Below are positions 1 through 12,445 of a stretch of DNA of 64,000 bases, in pieces. Numbering within the stretch: position 1 is the stretch's first letter; the number at the start of each line of letters is the position of its first letter. The DNA lies in the NCBI GenBank assembly GCA_023105745.1, contig JALGQZ010000012.1, positions 43,083,852 to 43,147,851 of the forward strand, written 5' to 3'. The notes below the pieces were generated by a model. It was not told where the DNA came from and ran no database searches. It was given only the letters and a program-made list of their open reading frames with translations. Both the position numbers and the translations under genes were made by a program. The DNA is from Austropuccinia psidii (Eukaryota > Basidiomycota > Pucciniomycetes > Pucciniales > Sphaerophragmiaceae).

Positions 1-1142
1 AGTATTGTCCTGTAAAACTCAATTTAATTACATATGTAAATTGTAATTATTATACATGATGAGGAATTAAAGGAAAAAATAAATTTGGGGGGAAAGGAAC
101 TCTAGGTCTAAGGGGGAACCAGACCCCCAAATTCCTTGCTGACAGGCGTGAGACGTCCAAATCCACGCAAAGGACCATCAATTTTGGCCTGGAATTGAGT
201 CACAGGGTCTGCGACTCAAGTGATGATGAGGTTTTGATACCAACCAGGGTAGTTTTAACTGCTGCCAACAGGGTAAAACTACCCTTAAGATGAAACAATC
301 TAATTAAAAACATTCTTAACTGGTTTCTACGTCTCTTACACACATTCTGACGTGTTTTGAAGGCTCTAGGCCAGGTATTACTATAGTAATGGCTGGTTTA
401 AGGGTTTAAAATGGCTAAAACCAGCCCTTTTTTGATCTAAACCAGGGTTCAATGATTCCATAATTGGCTTTTCTGTTGCCAGAGTGTTTTCCACGACTGG
501 CAAGAGTAAATTTTACTCTTTCAGTAAGAAAATTGATGGCTACAAAAGAATGTCTTCTTTGACCCGCTTTTCTCTTCATGTTATAATCTTTTCCTTTTAT
601 AATTAGTTTAAACACTGTTAAACAAATCAATAAAAGATTCCAACCACCCTTTTCATATCATTTTAAAACCGTTGGACCATGTGAAAAAATCATTATAATC
701 ATTTTTACCCCTGAACCACCCCAAAAGTGAATTAAAGCATCTTTCATCACTGTTAACTTTGTCACTTTGTTTCCAAATTCACTCTGGTCACTTTTGGGCG
801 TGTTTTCTCTTTAAATATCTTTTCAAAGACTTTGTTCTTTGATGAATTTCTTGCAGCTCTTTGCTCAATTAATTCCAATTAAAATTGCCCTTGAAGAGAT
901 TTCTTTTGTAGCCATAAATATCTCTTGTAGAGTATTTTTGGATAAATCTTGATTGTTGGTAAAACAATCAATTCTTATTATATTATTGTTTTATAATTTC
1001 AAAGTTAAAAACAATAAAATTGGCGTGTTTTCTCTTTAAAAATAATATTTCTTACTATTTTTAAATAATTTTACCTTATACAAATTTTGAGGACAGGAAA
1101 AGTACTTGATATCTTATCAAAGTTTCATTTCCACACCTTACA
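1..1142 (-). mobile_element. Family B LTR, partial (runs off left edge)
   Basis: The stretch is an inverted copy of 50103-51250. Its right end is the LTR terminus TGTAAGGTGTGG read on the minus strand, and the other end lies outside the window. The complete homologue at 50103-51911 has TG...CA ends and a 5-bp duplication, so this is an LTR rather than a gene. A 54-codon frame at about 415-576 is shared with that copy, but most differences change the amino acid, so coding constraint is unlikely. Confidence 0.8.
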
Positions 1143-1519
1143 AATGAGGTTTGTTTAATATAAGCTTCATGGCTTATTAATTCTCTTTGTTGGGTATTCT
1201 AGGATATTTGTGGTACTTCCTGTATTTTTTGGAACTTAATTTATTTTAATTAAGTTTAAGTCTCTTCACTATTATACTCAATTCAAATTATCTTTATATT
1301 TTTAATTATGAGCTTTGATCACGTGACAGGGAATTGAAGTTGGCTGAGTCATAAGAATTATATTTTAACATTCTCTTACTGTGTTACGGAAACTGGGATT
1401 AGATTGATAGATACTCTTAGGAATTTTCTGATTACAAAATTTGATTGATTTTTCATAGACCTAGGATTATCCACTGGGTTATATAATATTGAATTGGATG
1501 GACAAAATTTCTAAAGTTT
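1143..1519. other. AT-rich spacer, no feature seen
   Basis: Short AT-rich sequence between two LTR remnants. No open frame, splice signals or repeat recognised. Confidence 0.5.
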
Positions 1520-3035
1520 TATGAGTTCTGTAGCTATGAAAATGTAATAACAAGCTATATCTATAAATGTGACATTTTAAATAGTCCAGAAATTTCAATA
1601 AAAAGTACTGTAGTATTTAATAATTGTGGTGATAAGCATATTGAAAGCCCTCGCTTCCCCAAAATAATTAAAATGGCTTATTCTAAGGGCTAATTATGTG
1701 TATGATAGTATAGCAATATAGGAATAATCTGATAGAGTGTGGGGGGTTTCACAAGGGGGATAAGACAAATTTAATCTTCAATCAGGGTGTAAAGGGGTGG
1801 AGAGCCTCTTCCCGTGTTGATAGAGTAATATTTCTACTTGCGTGGTTGGATTCTTTTTTAAACCAACCAAAAACACCTGTATTGATGCTCAGATGTGGTT
1901 TTGGAAGCCCATCTTGCCCATTTGTGCAATATAAGGTGAAAGTCTTTCAAAAAGGGAGGGTTAAGGTGTCTTTTAAAGGATAGGGCACATCCAATGATTT
2001 AAAGAACATGTATTCTTAATTCCGATTTGTAAAGTTATTAGAAATCAAAGTATAGATATCATTTAAATAGATCTTAAGCCTCATAATTAAGTCATATGAG
2101 AGGCTATTCCACATGATTATCCTTTGCAAGCAATTGTGTGAATATATTATTGAATACATGGGTAATAAATGGATAGAAATATTTTTAATGTGCTTTAAAC
2201 TCACTATCACATGAGCTGGGATGATATACAGCAGGACCACTTGATGTGGGATTTTAACGCAAATTCCTTAATAGCATTGTCAGTTTTCAAGGTTCAGGAC
2301 TTGAAAGCATCTCAAATTGTTTCCTCAAGGGATTTTCACAAGATAGTGACACTTTTTCCTCACTTTGGAATACATTTTCCAGAGATATAAAGTCTCAAAG
2401 TATTTTTTATTTTCTTAAAACTATTACTCGTTTTGTTTTCAAAGAAAAATATCAATAGCACTTGATATGTGTAGGATACAGGGTTAAGGGTGATATTCTT
2501 ATTTATAACTACTGAAGCCCTTACAGAAAATATTCTACTTTATGGGTCTCTCAAAAAAGCTTTACAGGGTATATGAGAGTTCAAAAGATAATATTATCTT
2601 TTCTGCTTGCTCAAAGAGTGATGGTATGATAGATTTTGAACCAGTTTTTCTAAAGTCTGTAAACTGGGACCATTGGATGGCCCTCTGTGATAACTTAAAT
2701 CAGAAGACTACACCTGATGATTCTGTGATGAAAAAACATTTAATATGGGAGGTAAAGATTAACATTTATTCTTGGAAAGGCTTTACATCCTTAATAGCTT
2801 AATCAATCCTTATTAGTTGGTAAAAATAATTTGCTTTTCTGATAGGGGAAGATGTTCTCAGTCATATGTTGACCCATAAAGAAAAAACGTTTTGAGTCTT
2901 GTTTCTTTTTTGTGGCCTTTTTGTGCCTTTATTTGATTAATTACAGGTTAAAGCTATGTATTTCATCGTTCTGTTGGATACCATATTTATGGTATTTTTG
3001 GTTGTCATGCCTGTGCGCTGTTTTTGAAACTCCAG
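1520..3035 (-). mobile_element. Old, decayed family A LTR
   Basis: Three segments align in order with intact family A LTRs on the minus strand. These are the end region (about 1525-1640), the U3 block with cctgtattg and cagatgtggtttt (about 1875-1945), and the opposite end with accatatttatggtat and gctgtttttgaaact (about 2975-3030). The overall length of about 1.5 kb fits the family. Termini are eroded and no duplication is visible. The 86-codon frame at 2542-2802 lies inside it and is not a gene. Confidence 0.6.
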
Positions 3036-3244
3036 AAGATAGGTGAATAGGAGTAAAGAGTTGCATGATTCAGTCAAAAACAATGCAAAACCGCCACCCT
3101 TAAGAAATCAAAAAAAGGCTCATTTTGTGTGGAGTTGGCAGAATTTTCAGATGATTGTAGAGGAAAAAATATTCCAATAATGATCCAAAAGCAATTGATA
3201 AGTAAAGAAACAATACATAAAACAATAAAAGGACAAAGGAATAA

Positions 3245-3665
3245 TATAATATAAAAAATAAAAAAATAAAAAAAATAAAAAATAAAAAAAATAAAAAAAA
3301 TAAAATAAATAAAAAAAATAAAAAAATAAAAAAAATAAAAAAAATAAAAAAAATAAAAGAAATAAAAGAAATAAAAAAAATAAAAAAAATAAAAAAAATA
3401 AAAAAAATAAAAAAAATAAAAAAAATAAAAAAAATAAAAAAAATAAAAAAAATAAAAAAAACAAAAAAATAAAAAAAATAAAAAAAATAAAAAATAAAAA
3501 AAAATAAAAAAAATAAAAAATAAAAAAAAATAAAAAAAATGAAAAAAATAAAAACAATAAATAAAATAAATAAAATAAATAAAGTAAAAAAAAATAAAAA
3601 AAATGAAAAAAATGAAGAAAATAAAACCAACAAAAAGAATAAAAAAATGAAAAAAGTAAAAAAAA
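3245..3665. repeat. A6-8T microsatellite
   Basis: A run of about 400 bp of short A-tracts separated by single T (aaaaaaat units of 6-9 bp), with a few G or C interruptions. It generates long Phe/Tyr-rich frames on the minus strand in all three phases, which are artefacts of the repeat. Confidence 0.95.
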
Positions 3666-5105
3666 TGAAAGAAATTAAAAAAATTAAAAATTAAAATATC
3701 AAAATACAACTATATAAAAATATCCAAAAAAAAAAGTGGAAATTCAAAAAATGAAATGATAACATAATAAAATAACAAAATTACAAAATGATACAATAGT
3801 AAAATAATAAATTAGTAAAATATTAAAATAATAAAACAATTGAATAATAATGTAAAAATAAAATGAAACAATGAAAGAAAAAATGGCAAAATATTAAAGT
3901 CTTGAAATATTGAAATATTAAAATATCAAATGTTAGAATATTGAAATGATAAACTAATTAGATGATAAATTGATAAAATATTAAAATAATAATACAAATA
4001 TCAAAAAGAAGAAATTAATTGCACAAGAGAATAATAAAATAATCAAATTATTAAATAATTAGATAATAAAGTAATGAAATAATTGAATAACTAAATAATT
4101 AAATAATTAAATAATTAAATAATTAAATGATTAAATGATTAAATAATGAGCTAATAAATTAACGAAGTACTGAGCACTAAAATAGGAAAATAAGAGATTA
4201 AGGAACTAATAAAATCATAGAGCAATATAAAAATACAACAACAAAGGACTTAAATAAAGAAAAAATACAATAAGAGCATAATGCACTACTATCATGAAAA
4301 CCTAAGGATAAAATAATACGATGATACCCAGAAATTCTTAAAAAATTATTTTCCTGGAGGGGTGTAAATTTTGAGATGCTTCTAGAAGAAAAAAATATAA
4401 CCTTTATAATCCATAAGCCATGAATAAATACTACTGGAAGAATAATACAATAAAAGGAAAAAAGTATAAAAACATACAATAATGAAAGAATGTAATAATT
4501 AAATAAAAAGAGAATAAGCTAATCATGTAATAATACAATCAGAAAATAAAATAACAAAATTATACAACGATACAATGAAATTTTAATATAACACTACAAT
4601 AAGATAGTTACTCAATATTGTAATGATATAATGATATAATCTTATATTTCTATAATAATACAGTAAGAAAGGAATAATATGATAAAAATGAAATAAGAAC
4701 ATTTTCAAATGAATGTAAAAATTAAAAAATTTAATTTCAAATGTAATGCCACATCCTTACTGAACCAATTCCAATAGAGTAGTTGGATTGGTAAATCTGA
4801 ATGTCCTTGTAGAATAATTAGGGATAAAAGGGTGGTTATGTGGCCCCCAAAATTCTCTTGCCTTGAAAAAGGCAAGGAAACATTCATTTTTTTCCACATT
4901 CAACCTTTCACTCTAACAAAACCCCTTTCTCATGCCAAAAAAAGTCTTTTTTTTGGAAATAAAATCCTTGATCTTTTTGTAAAAAAAAGTGAACTGAAAC
5001 TCATGACAGCATTCCCAAAACTCATCACTCCATAAATCAAGGTGCCACTAAATTTTTTTTGAGATGGTCACTGTAGCTTCCTAAGAGGTGTATATCTCAT
5101 TTGTG
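3666..5105. repeat. Degenerate AT-rich tract with 8-bp tandem repeat
   Basis: Very AT-rich, simple-sequence-like DNA. At about 4092-4147 there is a clean tandem array of taaataat units (about seven copies). Parts of 4320-4460 weakly resemble 3100-3230, perhaps an old duplication. No gene is supported. Confidence 0.7.
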
Positions 5106-7768
5106 TGCCACAGGGGTTCTTGGGGCACCAAAGATTGGCCTGGAGCTCAGTATATAAGAGTTCACTCGGATGGACTTCAAATAATTAAAAAAAACCAACT
5201 ATATGAGATATGTTTCTTTAATAATGAAGCAGTAAAAATATTGGGAAGCAAAAGAATTCAATAACCAAAGAGCCAACCAAGTAAATTCTCATATCACATT
5301 TTCAAATTATTCAGAAGGGATAAAGGAATTAGCAAGGAGATGACCAACAACATTTAATGATCAAGAAACAAAAAAAAGTGAAATCAAATGACTCAAGATC
5401 ATTGGTATTCAGTATTAGAATATAGCCAAAATAATGTAGAGAAATAAATATGGTATATTAATTACTGGGGAAAAGTGAAAATAGGATAAAATAGTGTTCA
5501 TTATATGTGAAAATCTAACTTGATCCTTGAAGGTTGAAGACACAGCTGTATGATCGGTGGACATTTTCATTGACTTATTTGGAGAAATATACCTTTTCCA
5601 GATTGGGAAATTAACTGATGTATTGGAATACCCACATTACCCAGCTTAATTGACCACAAGGGTCAATTCCATACAGCTTTATTTGACTGAAGTCTGTATT
5701 TCTAAATTAATTCTTCCATGATCTGATGAGCTTTCACAACTTGAAAGCTTGTCTTGGATCCTCCTTTCCCATACTACTTGAAGATACAGGAACAGTATTT
5801 CCAAGGGGGAATACTGTATGATTGATGGTATATCTTGATTGAATGAGCAGACTGATATTAAAGGACTTCAGCTTTTTACACTTGAGCCTTTCCATTTTCA
5901 ATGGTTGTCCTTCAGAAGATCTCTAGAAAGGAGGAATCATAGGAATTTGTTTTCATTAAAAGAATAACAATAAAAAATGAGGCATAATGATTGTCAGGCT
6001 GAGTCTGTGATAGAGTAATAAATAGTATATACAACTCTAACTGTGACTGTCACATGGATAAAAATTGAGTAAAAGAGGTTTTTAAAGTATTTAAAGGGCT
6101 TTACTAAAGGGATTTAGTGGTGGTGAGAGCTGTTGAAAGCCCTAGGTGCAATAACTATCTTTTGAGACACAATAATAACTACTACAATACTTAAGATAAG
6201 AATTATACCTGATTATCTTCCAATAGTATAGCTTTTATTTAAAGTTTCACTATGTAGGAATTCAAGAGCAGGATGGGGATTACTTTTCTGGAAGATTGAA
6301 TCCCTCCTTTTATCCTTAAGAGGGGTGTAATGGCCCTCTAGACCATCCACGTAGAGGAAGTGAAGATTTTTCAATTCAGGGTACTGCCTTGAGGCTTGCA
6401 CAAGGCCCTTATACTCTGTATTGGGCTCAGATGTGGTTTTGAAACCACATCTGGGCAGTTTTCACCAATACAGGGTGAAAATGTTCATCTGGGGACCACA
6501 CAGCCATCTTCTGATGTTTATGACATGTAGAATGCTGTACAGAACCTGTATGGGACCCCAGTATTTAATGGACTATGATTTATTGAAGTATAAACATGCT
6601 TCTTTGTCTGTTTGAAAACTCATAATTCAAGTTATGGGATAGTATCCCACAGAACAGGGGTATTGGCCAGATTGCTGAATTTTAACCTTGAAACTGCTAT
6701 ACCGCTGTCATATCTTGAGATATTGAGCTCAAATAGTCATTGTGTAGCCCTGAATGAGATATACCCAATGATACCTCATTTGGTATGGGCAAAATTAAAT
6801 ATGGCAAGGTTATGCCATGCACAATTTTTGTTATTCAGATATATGATTTTTTGAATATCTGTATGGAACTTGTTTTCCCCATGAGCTTTGTTCTATATGA
6901 GGTATGTGGAAGTTGATGGCACCATCAGATAGCCTAGATTGTTCTCTTTCCAAAAGGTCCCCAGTTTAGGTATCTCACACTAAAATTGTACAAGCTGGAT
7001 GAGAGGTGAATATTTTATTCACCTTTATTTTACCTTATTTTGGCCATGACTTCTGTATTTTTGGCTTTAGCTCAGATTGGCTAGCACCATTGTATATCCC
7101 TGACCTAGAGCTTCAATTTGAATACTCATTTTATGGGCTTAAACCTCTTCCTCTGGATTTCAGATGAGAGGTGAAAATTAAGGTTTATGCTCAGCAACAA
7201 CTTTGAGCAGTAATAACATTGTTATTATTGGTCCTGTTATGATGGGACCTTTATATTTGAAAAGAGGTGAGTTTCCTCTTTCTTTTGGTACCTTTTGAGC
7301 TGGTTTGGCTCAGCTCCTTCTTTTAGGGTATCTTAGCTTTACCATTGGTTTATGGTATTTGGCTGTCATGCTTATGCTCAGGCTTTGAGTCACAGGCTGA
7401 CAATGATCCTATACTTATTTTGAGGTATTAAGGTTTCTGTAAAGGAAACTATGGTAAAAAATGACCTAATTTGTAAAATGTGGTCATTTACCGGATTGGG
7501 GGCCCTGGTTCATTGGTAAGGCCTCATAGTCCCTTTTCATTCTTCTTAACTGAAGGGCACTGAGGCTTCCCCAATAGCCTTATGCCCATTTTGAAGTTTT
7601 TTAGGTAATTTTGGTCATGGGGGTCAAATTGGGGGTTTAACTCCTCTATTTGACACATGAAACAAAATGTTTGCCATGAGAGGCCCCAGAGGTGTCACAG
7701 AGGACATAGTCCTAAGGAATCCTGCATCCCCAAATGCAATGGAAGGAAGGAGTACTAAAGCTGTGACA
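5106..7768 (-). mobile_element. Ancient family C LTR, interrupted by a family A solo LTR
   Basis: From 5106 (TGCCACAGG) the sequence follows the E1/E2 LTRs in order: the gccaaccaagt block, the gaccaacaacat block, and the gatccttgaagg and catacagctt blocks. Identity is clearly low. The match stops at the family A solo LTR (5992-7402). It seems to resume at 7408 and end at ctgtgaca (7768). Removing the insert leaves about 1.25 kb, short of the usual 1.65 kb. The right half is less certain than the left, and no matching duplication was found. Confidence 0.45.
5992..7402 (-). mobile_element. Family A solo LTR with TSD
   Basis: Both termini are intact on the minus strand (TGTCAG... and ...CTGACA). 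The element is flanked by a perfect 5-bp duplication ATGAT at 5987-5991 and 7403-7407. No internal region is present, so it is a solo LTR left by recombination between LTRs. Length is 1411 bp, against 1438 bp in two other copies. Confidence 0.93.
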
Positions 7769-8100
7769 GGTCTCTAAGTAGTCAATTGGCTGAGGTTCCA
7801 AGAAGTTTCATGGAAGCCAAAAGTGGTAATTCCTCCAGAAATTAAGAAAACAAGTCTCTCCCTAAGTTTTGTCATGGCTAATTCATACCTGTTCAACATT
7901 TTTTGTGACATTGTGATACTCAAAATGTGCAGAAAAGTGTAAGAAGTGAATTGGAACAAGAAACTCAGAAAAAAGAAAGTTTTTATTAGCAAATTAAAGC
8001 TATGTGAGGTGGGCTTTATTAATATTTGGAAATCTTAGAATTCTATTATACTCCATAAGACAAAATTTCTTGTATTTCAATTTCATATTTGGGTTATAGA
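7769..8100. other. AT-rich flank of element E1
   Basis: No gene recognised. The last five bases, ATAGA (8096-8100), are one copy of the target-site duplication of element E1. Confidence 0.6.
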
Positions 8101-9778
8101 TGCCACAGGGGCTATTATGGAAGCAAGAGGGCCTGGCACTCAGGAATCAAGAACTCACTGGGAGGGCTCCAAAAGGATAAGAAGAATAATAAAGGTTGAT
8201 TTCTTTAAAGAAGGAGAAATGGAAGACAAGTATGCCAAAAGATAAAGAAAAGATAAGAAGCCAAAGGCCACAGATAATAAAGAAGCCAAAGGCCAAAAAG
8301 CCAACCAAGTGAATCCTCAATTCACTGTTTCAACCTGCCAGAAAAGGAAATGGAATGGGTAAAGGATATGACCACCAATATCCACTGACAGGTGAGGAAG
8401 AAAAAGAGAAAGGGTGCTGAATGACTGACTTAAGATTATCAGTATTAAATTTAATAATGTAAACGAAAATAAGGATAATAATAAATCCAATATATTAATC
8501 AACTGGGGAAAAAGTCCCCAGGTGCTGAAAGGTGGCCAGTATATGGGTAAAACTAAAAGACTGATCCTGGAAGGCGGATTACCGGATGTATTGTCTCAAT
8601 TGGGCCAATACAGTTCTGGCCATCTTGAAATTTAACTGTGTGATTGAATTCCCACAGTGAAAGATTGAATTGGCCCAATTGGGCCAAGTGCATACAGGTT
8701 GATTGATTGACGCCTGTATGGACCAATTGAGTTATCCAAGGAGTATTGAAATACTTGATGCCTTGACAACTGATTGAAAGACTGTATAGCCTCTTCGAAT
8801 AACATTGGAATAATCCTGAATGAAATTGCCAACCCAACTCCTGCAGGCCCAGGTGATTAGGATCCTTGACTGGTCTTCTGATTGCCTCAATGGATTGCCA
8901 GACTGGAGATTTGAAAAGTCCTCCTTCAAAATGGGCGTTGGATTTTGGGACCTCTATTTGGAAAGGTGGAATTTGGTCCTGAAAATGTTACCATTGAATT
9001 GCTGAGCAAAAATGGTTCATAATGGTATATAATACCATATATGCACCACTCCTGAAACCTTAAGTACAGGGTGCATGTAGGAATGGAAGAATTCCCCTTA
9101 AGTTGAGAGGAATGCTTGCTGAGCTGGTTTGATGGCCTCTGGTGGTTTCCAGAGGCCATGGCTGGAAATATGGCCCATGGTGGTCCATGGCCAAAATTGG
9201 GTCATACAGGTTCTATGGCCATTTTGGTGTCCATGGCATTGATGGCCTAAATTGGGTCAGGTGGGTCCAATTGTGGTTTGGGACCCACCTGGCCTTGGAA
9301 GCTAGATGGTTTCCCCTTTTGGCCTCATTTGATTAGGCCAAAAGGGGCCCAATTGGCTTACGGACTGTGGACCGTGAATTACGGCCCACGGGCTGTAGAA
9401 GCCTTAGGGGGCCTAAATGGCCCAAAAAGGCCATTTAGGCCTAAACCTCCCTAATAAAAGGGGGTGGCCAAAAGCCAAAGGTGATTGCTAGGGGGCCTGG
9501 AGGCCCCTAGAAGACAAAAGGACCCCCCAGACCCAAAATCAAAGATAAAGGCCTGGGGGTTGGTAATATGGAAATTGGCCAAGGAGGCCAATGATGGCAG
9601 GATATGGCCTAAGGCCATAAATGATGATTGGTGGCCAGAAATTACCAAATCACCACAGAGCACCAGAGGGGAAAAATTGGCCATAAAAGATATGGTGTGG
9701 CCAATTGGCCCCAACTTGGATCCAGGTTAGAATCGCCGCAACACCCATGGAGGAGGGTCAATCTTTGTGGTTGTGACA
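8101..9778 (-). repeat. E1 3' LTR
   Basis: Plus-strand start TGCCACAGG (first CA changed from TGTCACAGG) and end GTGGTTGTGACA. It contains a series of GGCC-ended stem-loops at about 9134-9510. The open frames listed by translation in this stretch are not shared with the other LTRs in a coding-like way. Confidence 0.92.
9134..9510. repeat. Cluster of GGCC stem-loops inside family C LTR
   Basis: Four or five adjacent inverted repeats are visible: 9134-9157 (9-bp arms), 9172-9192, 9313-9347 (12-bp arms, CCCCTTTTGGCC), 9410-9441 (13-bp arms GGCCTAAATGGCC, 6-nt loop) and 9488-9510. The 13-bp and 12-bp stems are intact in the LTRs near 22036 and 27537, and decayed near 13795. Confidence 0.8.
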
Positions 9779-9793
9779 GCACCCCCTACCTTG
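9779..9793 (-). promoter_or_regulatory. E1 polypurine tract
   Basis: On the minus strand the bases before the 3' LTR read CAAGGTAGGGGGTGC, a purine-rich primer site for plus-strand DNA synthesis. It fixes the element orientation. Confidence 0.75.
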
Positions 9794-10588
9794 AATGGTG
9801 AGCTCCTGAGCACCAAGATAAGGTAGAAGCCTGTTGAGGCTGTTGAGACGGATTGGACGTAGGGATTCCAGAGGTATTTGAATCTTGAAAAGGAAATTTT
9901 TGAACTGATCAAAGTGTTGGCATATGGATTGAGGTTGACTTGGTCTTGTCTTGACATTTGGTTTTGAAAAAGTTGAAGACATGATTTGGCATAAAGATTT
10001 TGGCATTAAGAGTTAAAAGAAAAGAAAATTAAGAAAATATAAAGAATAAAAAGTAAAATAAACAAATATGAAGAGAGAAAAAGAAAATAAAAAGAAAAAA
10101 TAAGTTTTGAGGGGGAGTGCAATCTTCATCACGCATTTTGACAGTTCATTTTGAAAGTGGCCAAGGACCTGGATAACAGAAATTGATGCCAGGTGCTCAC
10201 AGAGTGGCCAAGGTGATGTTTTGAAAGATTGTAGACCCCTCAGGGAAGTGCACACAAGGAGAGGAACTTACTTTTGGTAGTTACCAATCCCACCAGTGCC
10301 ATAAATAATAAAGGATCTTGATAAATGAATGTGTTGAACAGATAATAACTTGGGAAGGAAAATAAGAAAGGAATGGTCCATTTGCCCCAAGTGGAAATGG
10401 CCATAAATTGGAATTGATGTTGGAAGCCAGGCCAGAAGATCTATGTCCAAATTGCAAAGTGCTCACAGAGTGGCCAAGGTGATGCTTACAACAGAAAAGA
10501 GTAGAATACTCCTAAAGGTGCATACCAGGAGTGGGACTTACTTTTGGTAATTCCTCTCCCCACCAACACCATAAAAATTCAAGCTTTT
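9794..10588 (-). other. E1 3' untranslated region with 26-bp direct repeat
   Basis: Non-coding region between the chromodomain and the 3' LTR. A 26-bp sequence starting gtgctcacagagtgg occurs at 10193-10218 and 10459-10484, 266 bp apart. The same pair with the same spacing is in E2. Each copy is followed by a similar segment containing GTAAGT on the minus strand. Confidence 0.7.
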
Positions 10589-12440
10589 TCAGAATGGAGT
10601 CCTGCTTGAGGTTTTGGCTGGTTCCCAAGTGGATCTATCTGGGTCTTGACTGAAACCTTTCCATTCCACCAGATACCATAATTTTCTCCTCTTGAGCTTT
10701 GAATCCAGTATTTGAGAGACTTCCCTTTCCTCTTCTTCTTCAATGGTGATTGGGGGAGGAGGCTCTTGATGCCAATTTGGGATTGTTGATGTCTGGACTG
10801 GTTTCAGAAGGGAAATATGGAAGACTGGGTGGATGGATTTCCATTGAGATGGAAGCTTGAGGTGGTAAGCATGAGTACTGGCTTTCTTCAAGATTGGAAA
10901 AGGACCCAGCCATCTTTCAGACATTTTTTTGGGGGGTCTGGTTGATTTGATGTTCTTGCAAGAAAGCCATACCATTTCACCAGGATTGAAAAGAGGTGGA
11001 CCTACTCTACTTTTATCTGCATACCTCTTAAACCTGTTTATGGCAACTTCAAGTTCTCTCTTGACATCTTGCTGTACTGATTGGGGTTTTGTTGATACCT
11101 TTCAGCAGGAGTATCTTGAGTGATGTTAACTGAGTCAAAATGAGGATCTCTTCCATAAACAGTGAAAAAGAGGGGATCGCTTGGTTGAAGAGTGATCAGA
11201 ATTATTGTAGGCAAATTCAGCCAGAGGGAGCCAGGTGTTCCAATCATCTTGATGATAACTGACATACATCCAGAGATACTGTTCTAATATCCAATTTACC
11301 CTCTCTGTCTTTCCATCAGTTTCTGGATGGTACGCAGTTGACAAATCTCTTGAAATCTTGAGCTGCTGACAAAGATTGGTCCAGAAGGAAGAAACAAAGA
11401 GAAGACCTCTATCACTGACAATTCTTGAAGGAAGGCCATGCTTTGAAAAGATATTCTTGATGAACAAATGGGCCAAATCTAGTGAATTGATTGAAGACAT
11501 TGTTGGAATAAAAACCGCCATTTTTGAGAATCTGCACACTATGAAAAGGATTGAGTCAAATGAATTGGACAGTGGCATTTGAGTTATGAATTCCATTGAA
11601 AGACAAATTCAAGGACCATTTGGAATTGGAAGAGGTTTGAGGACTCCAAACTTCTAATGATGGACAGTCTTGTTTCTTGAACACTGTTGACAGGATGAGA
11701 CATAATCCTTGATGAATTGAGTCATGCCGGACCAGTGGAAATCCCGCTCAGCAAGTTTGAGGATCTTCTCTTGGCCAGGGTGTCCCCTAGAGGAGAGTCA
11801 TGACGCTTTTGAAGAATGCTGAGTTGAATTCTGGGGTCATTTGAGATCACCACCCGATCTTTGAAGAGAAGGGGTTGGGAAGAGGAATCAAGAGAATAAT
11901 CCTGAATGGATTTACGTTTGCCCCATTCTTCAAGGATACTTCTGTACTGAGAATCGTGCCATAATTTCTTCTGAATTCAGTCCATCAAATTTGAAAAAGA
12001 TTCCACCTTGACTGCAAAATACCTTGAGGGTTGAACTTGATCTTGCTTAATGAGTTGTTGAAAATTTATTGGATTCTAGCTGATGAAATCCTCCCCCTCT
12101 CCGGATAGACGTTGTCCCCACATGAAAAGGCATCTGGAAGAGTAGCTAGGCGGCCAGGGCAGTAAGTGATTGAGAAATGAAATTCAGAAAGGAATTCTGC
12201 CCAGCAGGCTTGACGGCAAGTGAGTACTTTGGAGGAAATGAAGTATTGCAGGAAAGAGTGATTGGTGAGAACTTCAAAAGGGGAAAAAAGAGACAGGAGA
12301 AAAGCCCTCCAGCGCTCGAGAGCCCAGACTATGCCAAGGAGTTCCTTGTCATGAATCTCATAGTTGAGTTCTGCTGGGATAAGCTTGCGGCTGTTGAATG
12401 AAATGGGATGTTTTCCTGAGTCAGGGATCCGACTCAGTAC
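10589..12440 (-). pseudogene. pol: E1 pol, C-terminal part: RNase H end, integrase, chromodomain
   Basis: Continuation of E1 pol after the E2 insertion. From high to low coordinate come the second half of RNase H, the integrase zinc-binding region, and the integrase core (11135-11596) with the DDE-type neighbourhood SDRGLLFVSSFW and the conserved Glu in ETDGKTERVNW. Then follow the GPF/Y-like end (ERWLGPFPILKK) and a chromodomain (REVSQILDSK, WYLVEWKGFS) in 10589-10975. The first acidic residue of the core is Glu (SMEFIT) instead of the usual Asp. A Trp codon just upstream is TGA. Several frameshifts, and the chromodomain tail is truncated. Not functional. Confidence 0.9.
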
Positions 12441-12445
12441 AGCAC

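Noticed and set aside
415..630. Small ORF (MKRKAGQRRHS...) shared with about 50691-50860
   Set aside because: Both are in family B LTR copies; about nine of eleven codon differences change the amino acid, which is what neutral drift gives.
2542..2802. 86-codon plus-strand ORF starting MGLSKKLYRVYESS
   Set aside because: Lies inside a decayed family A LTR on the opposite strand; not conserved in other LTR copies.
3074..3709. Phe/Tyr-rich 211-, 177- and 136-codon frames on the minus strand
   Set aside because: All three phases are open only because the DNA is an A6-8T microsatellite; no protein signal.
9451..9957. Several 75-90-codon ORFs on both strands in the GGCC-rich part of family C LTRs
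   Set aside because: Occur in LTR sequence with hairpins, lengths differ between copies, and no protein motifs are present.
10929..11123. Plus-strand ORFs overlapping E1/E2 pol (also 11376-11582, 15806-16012, 17208-17516, 22821-23216)
   Set aside because: Antisense shadows of conserved integrase and RT sequence.
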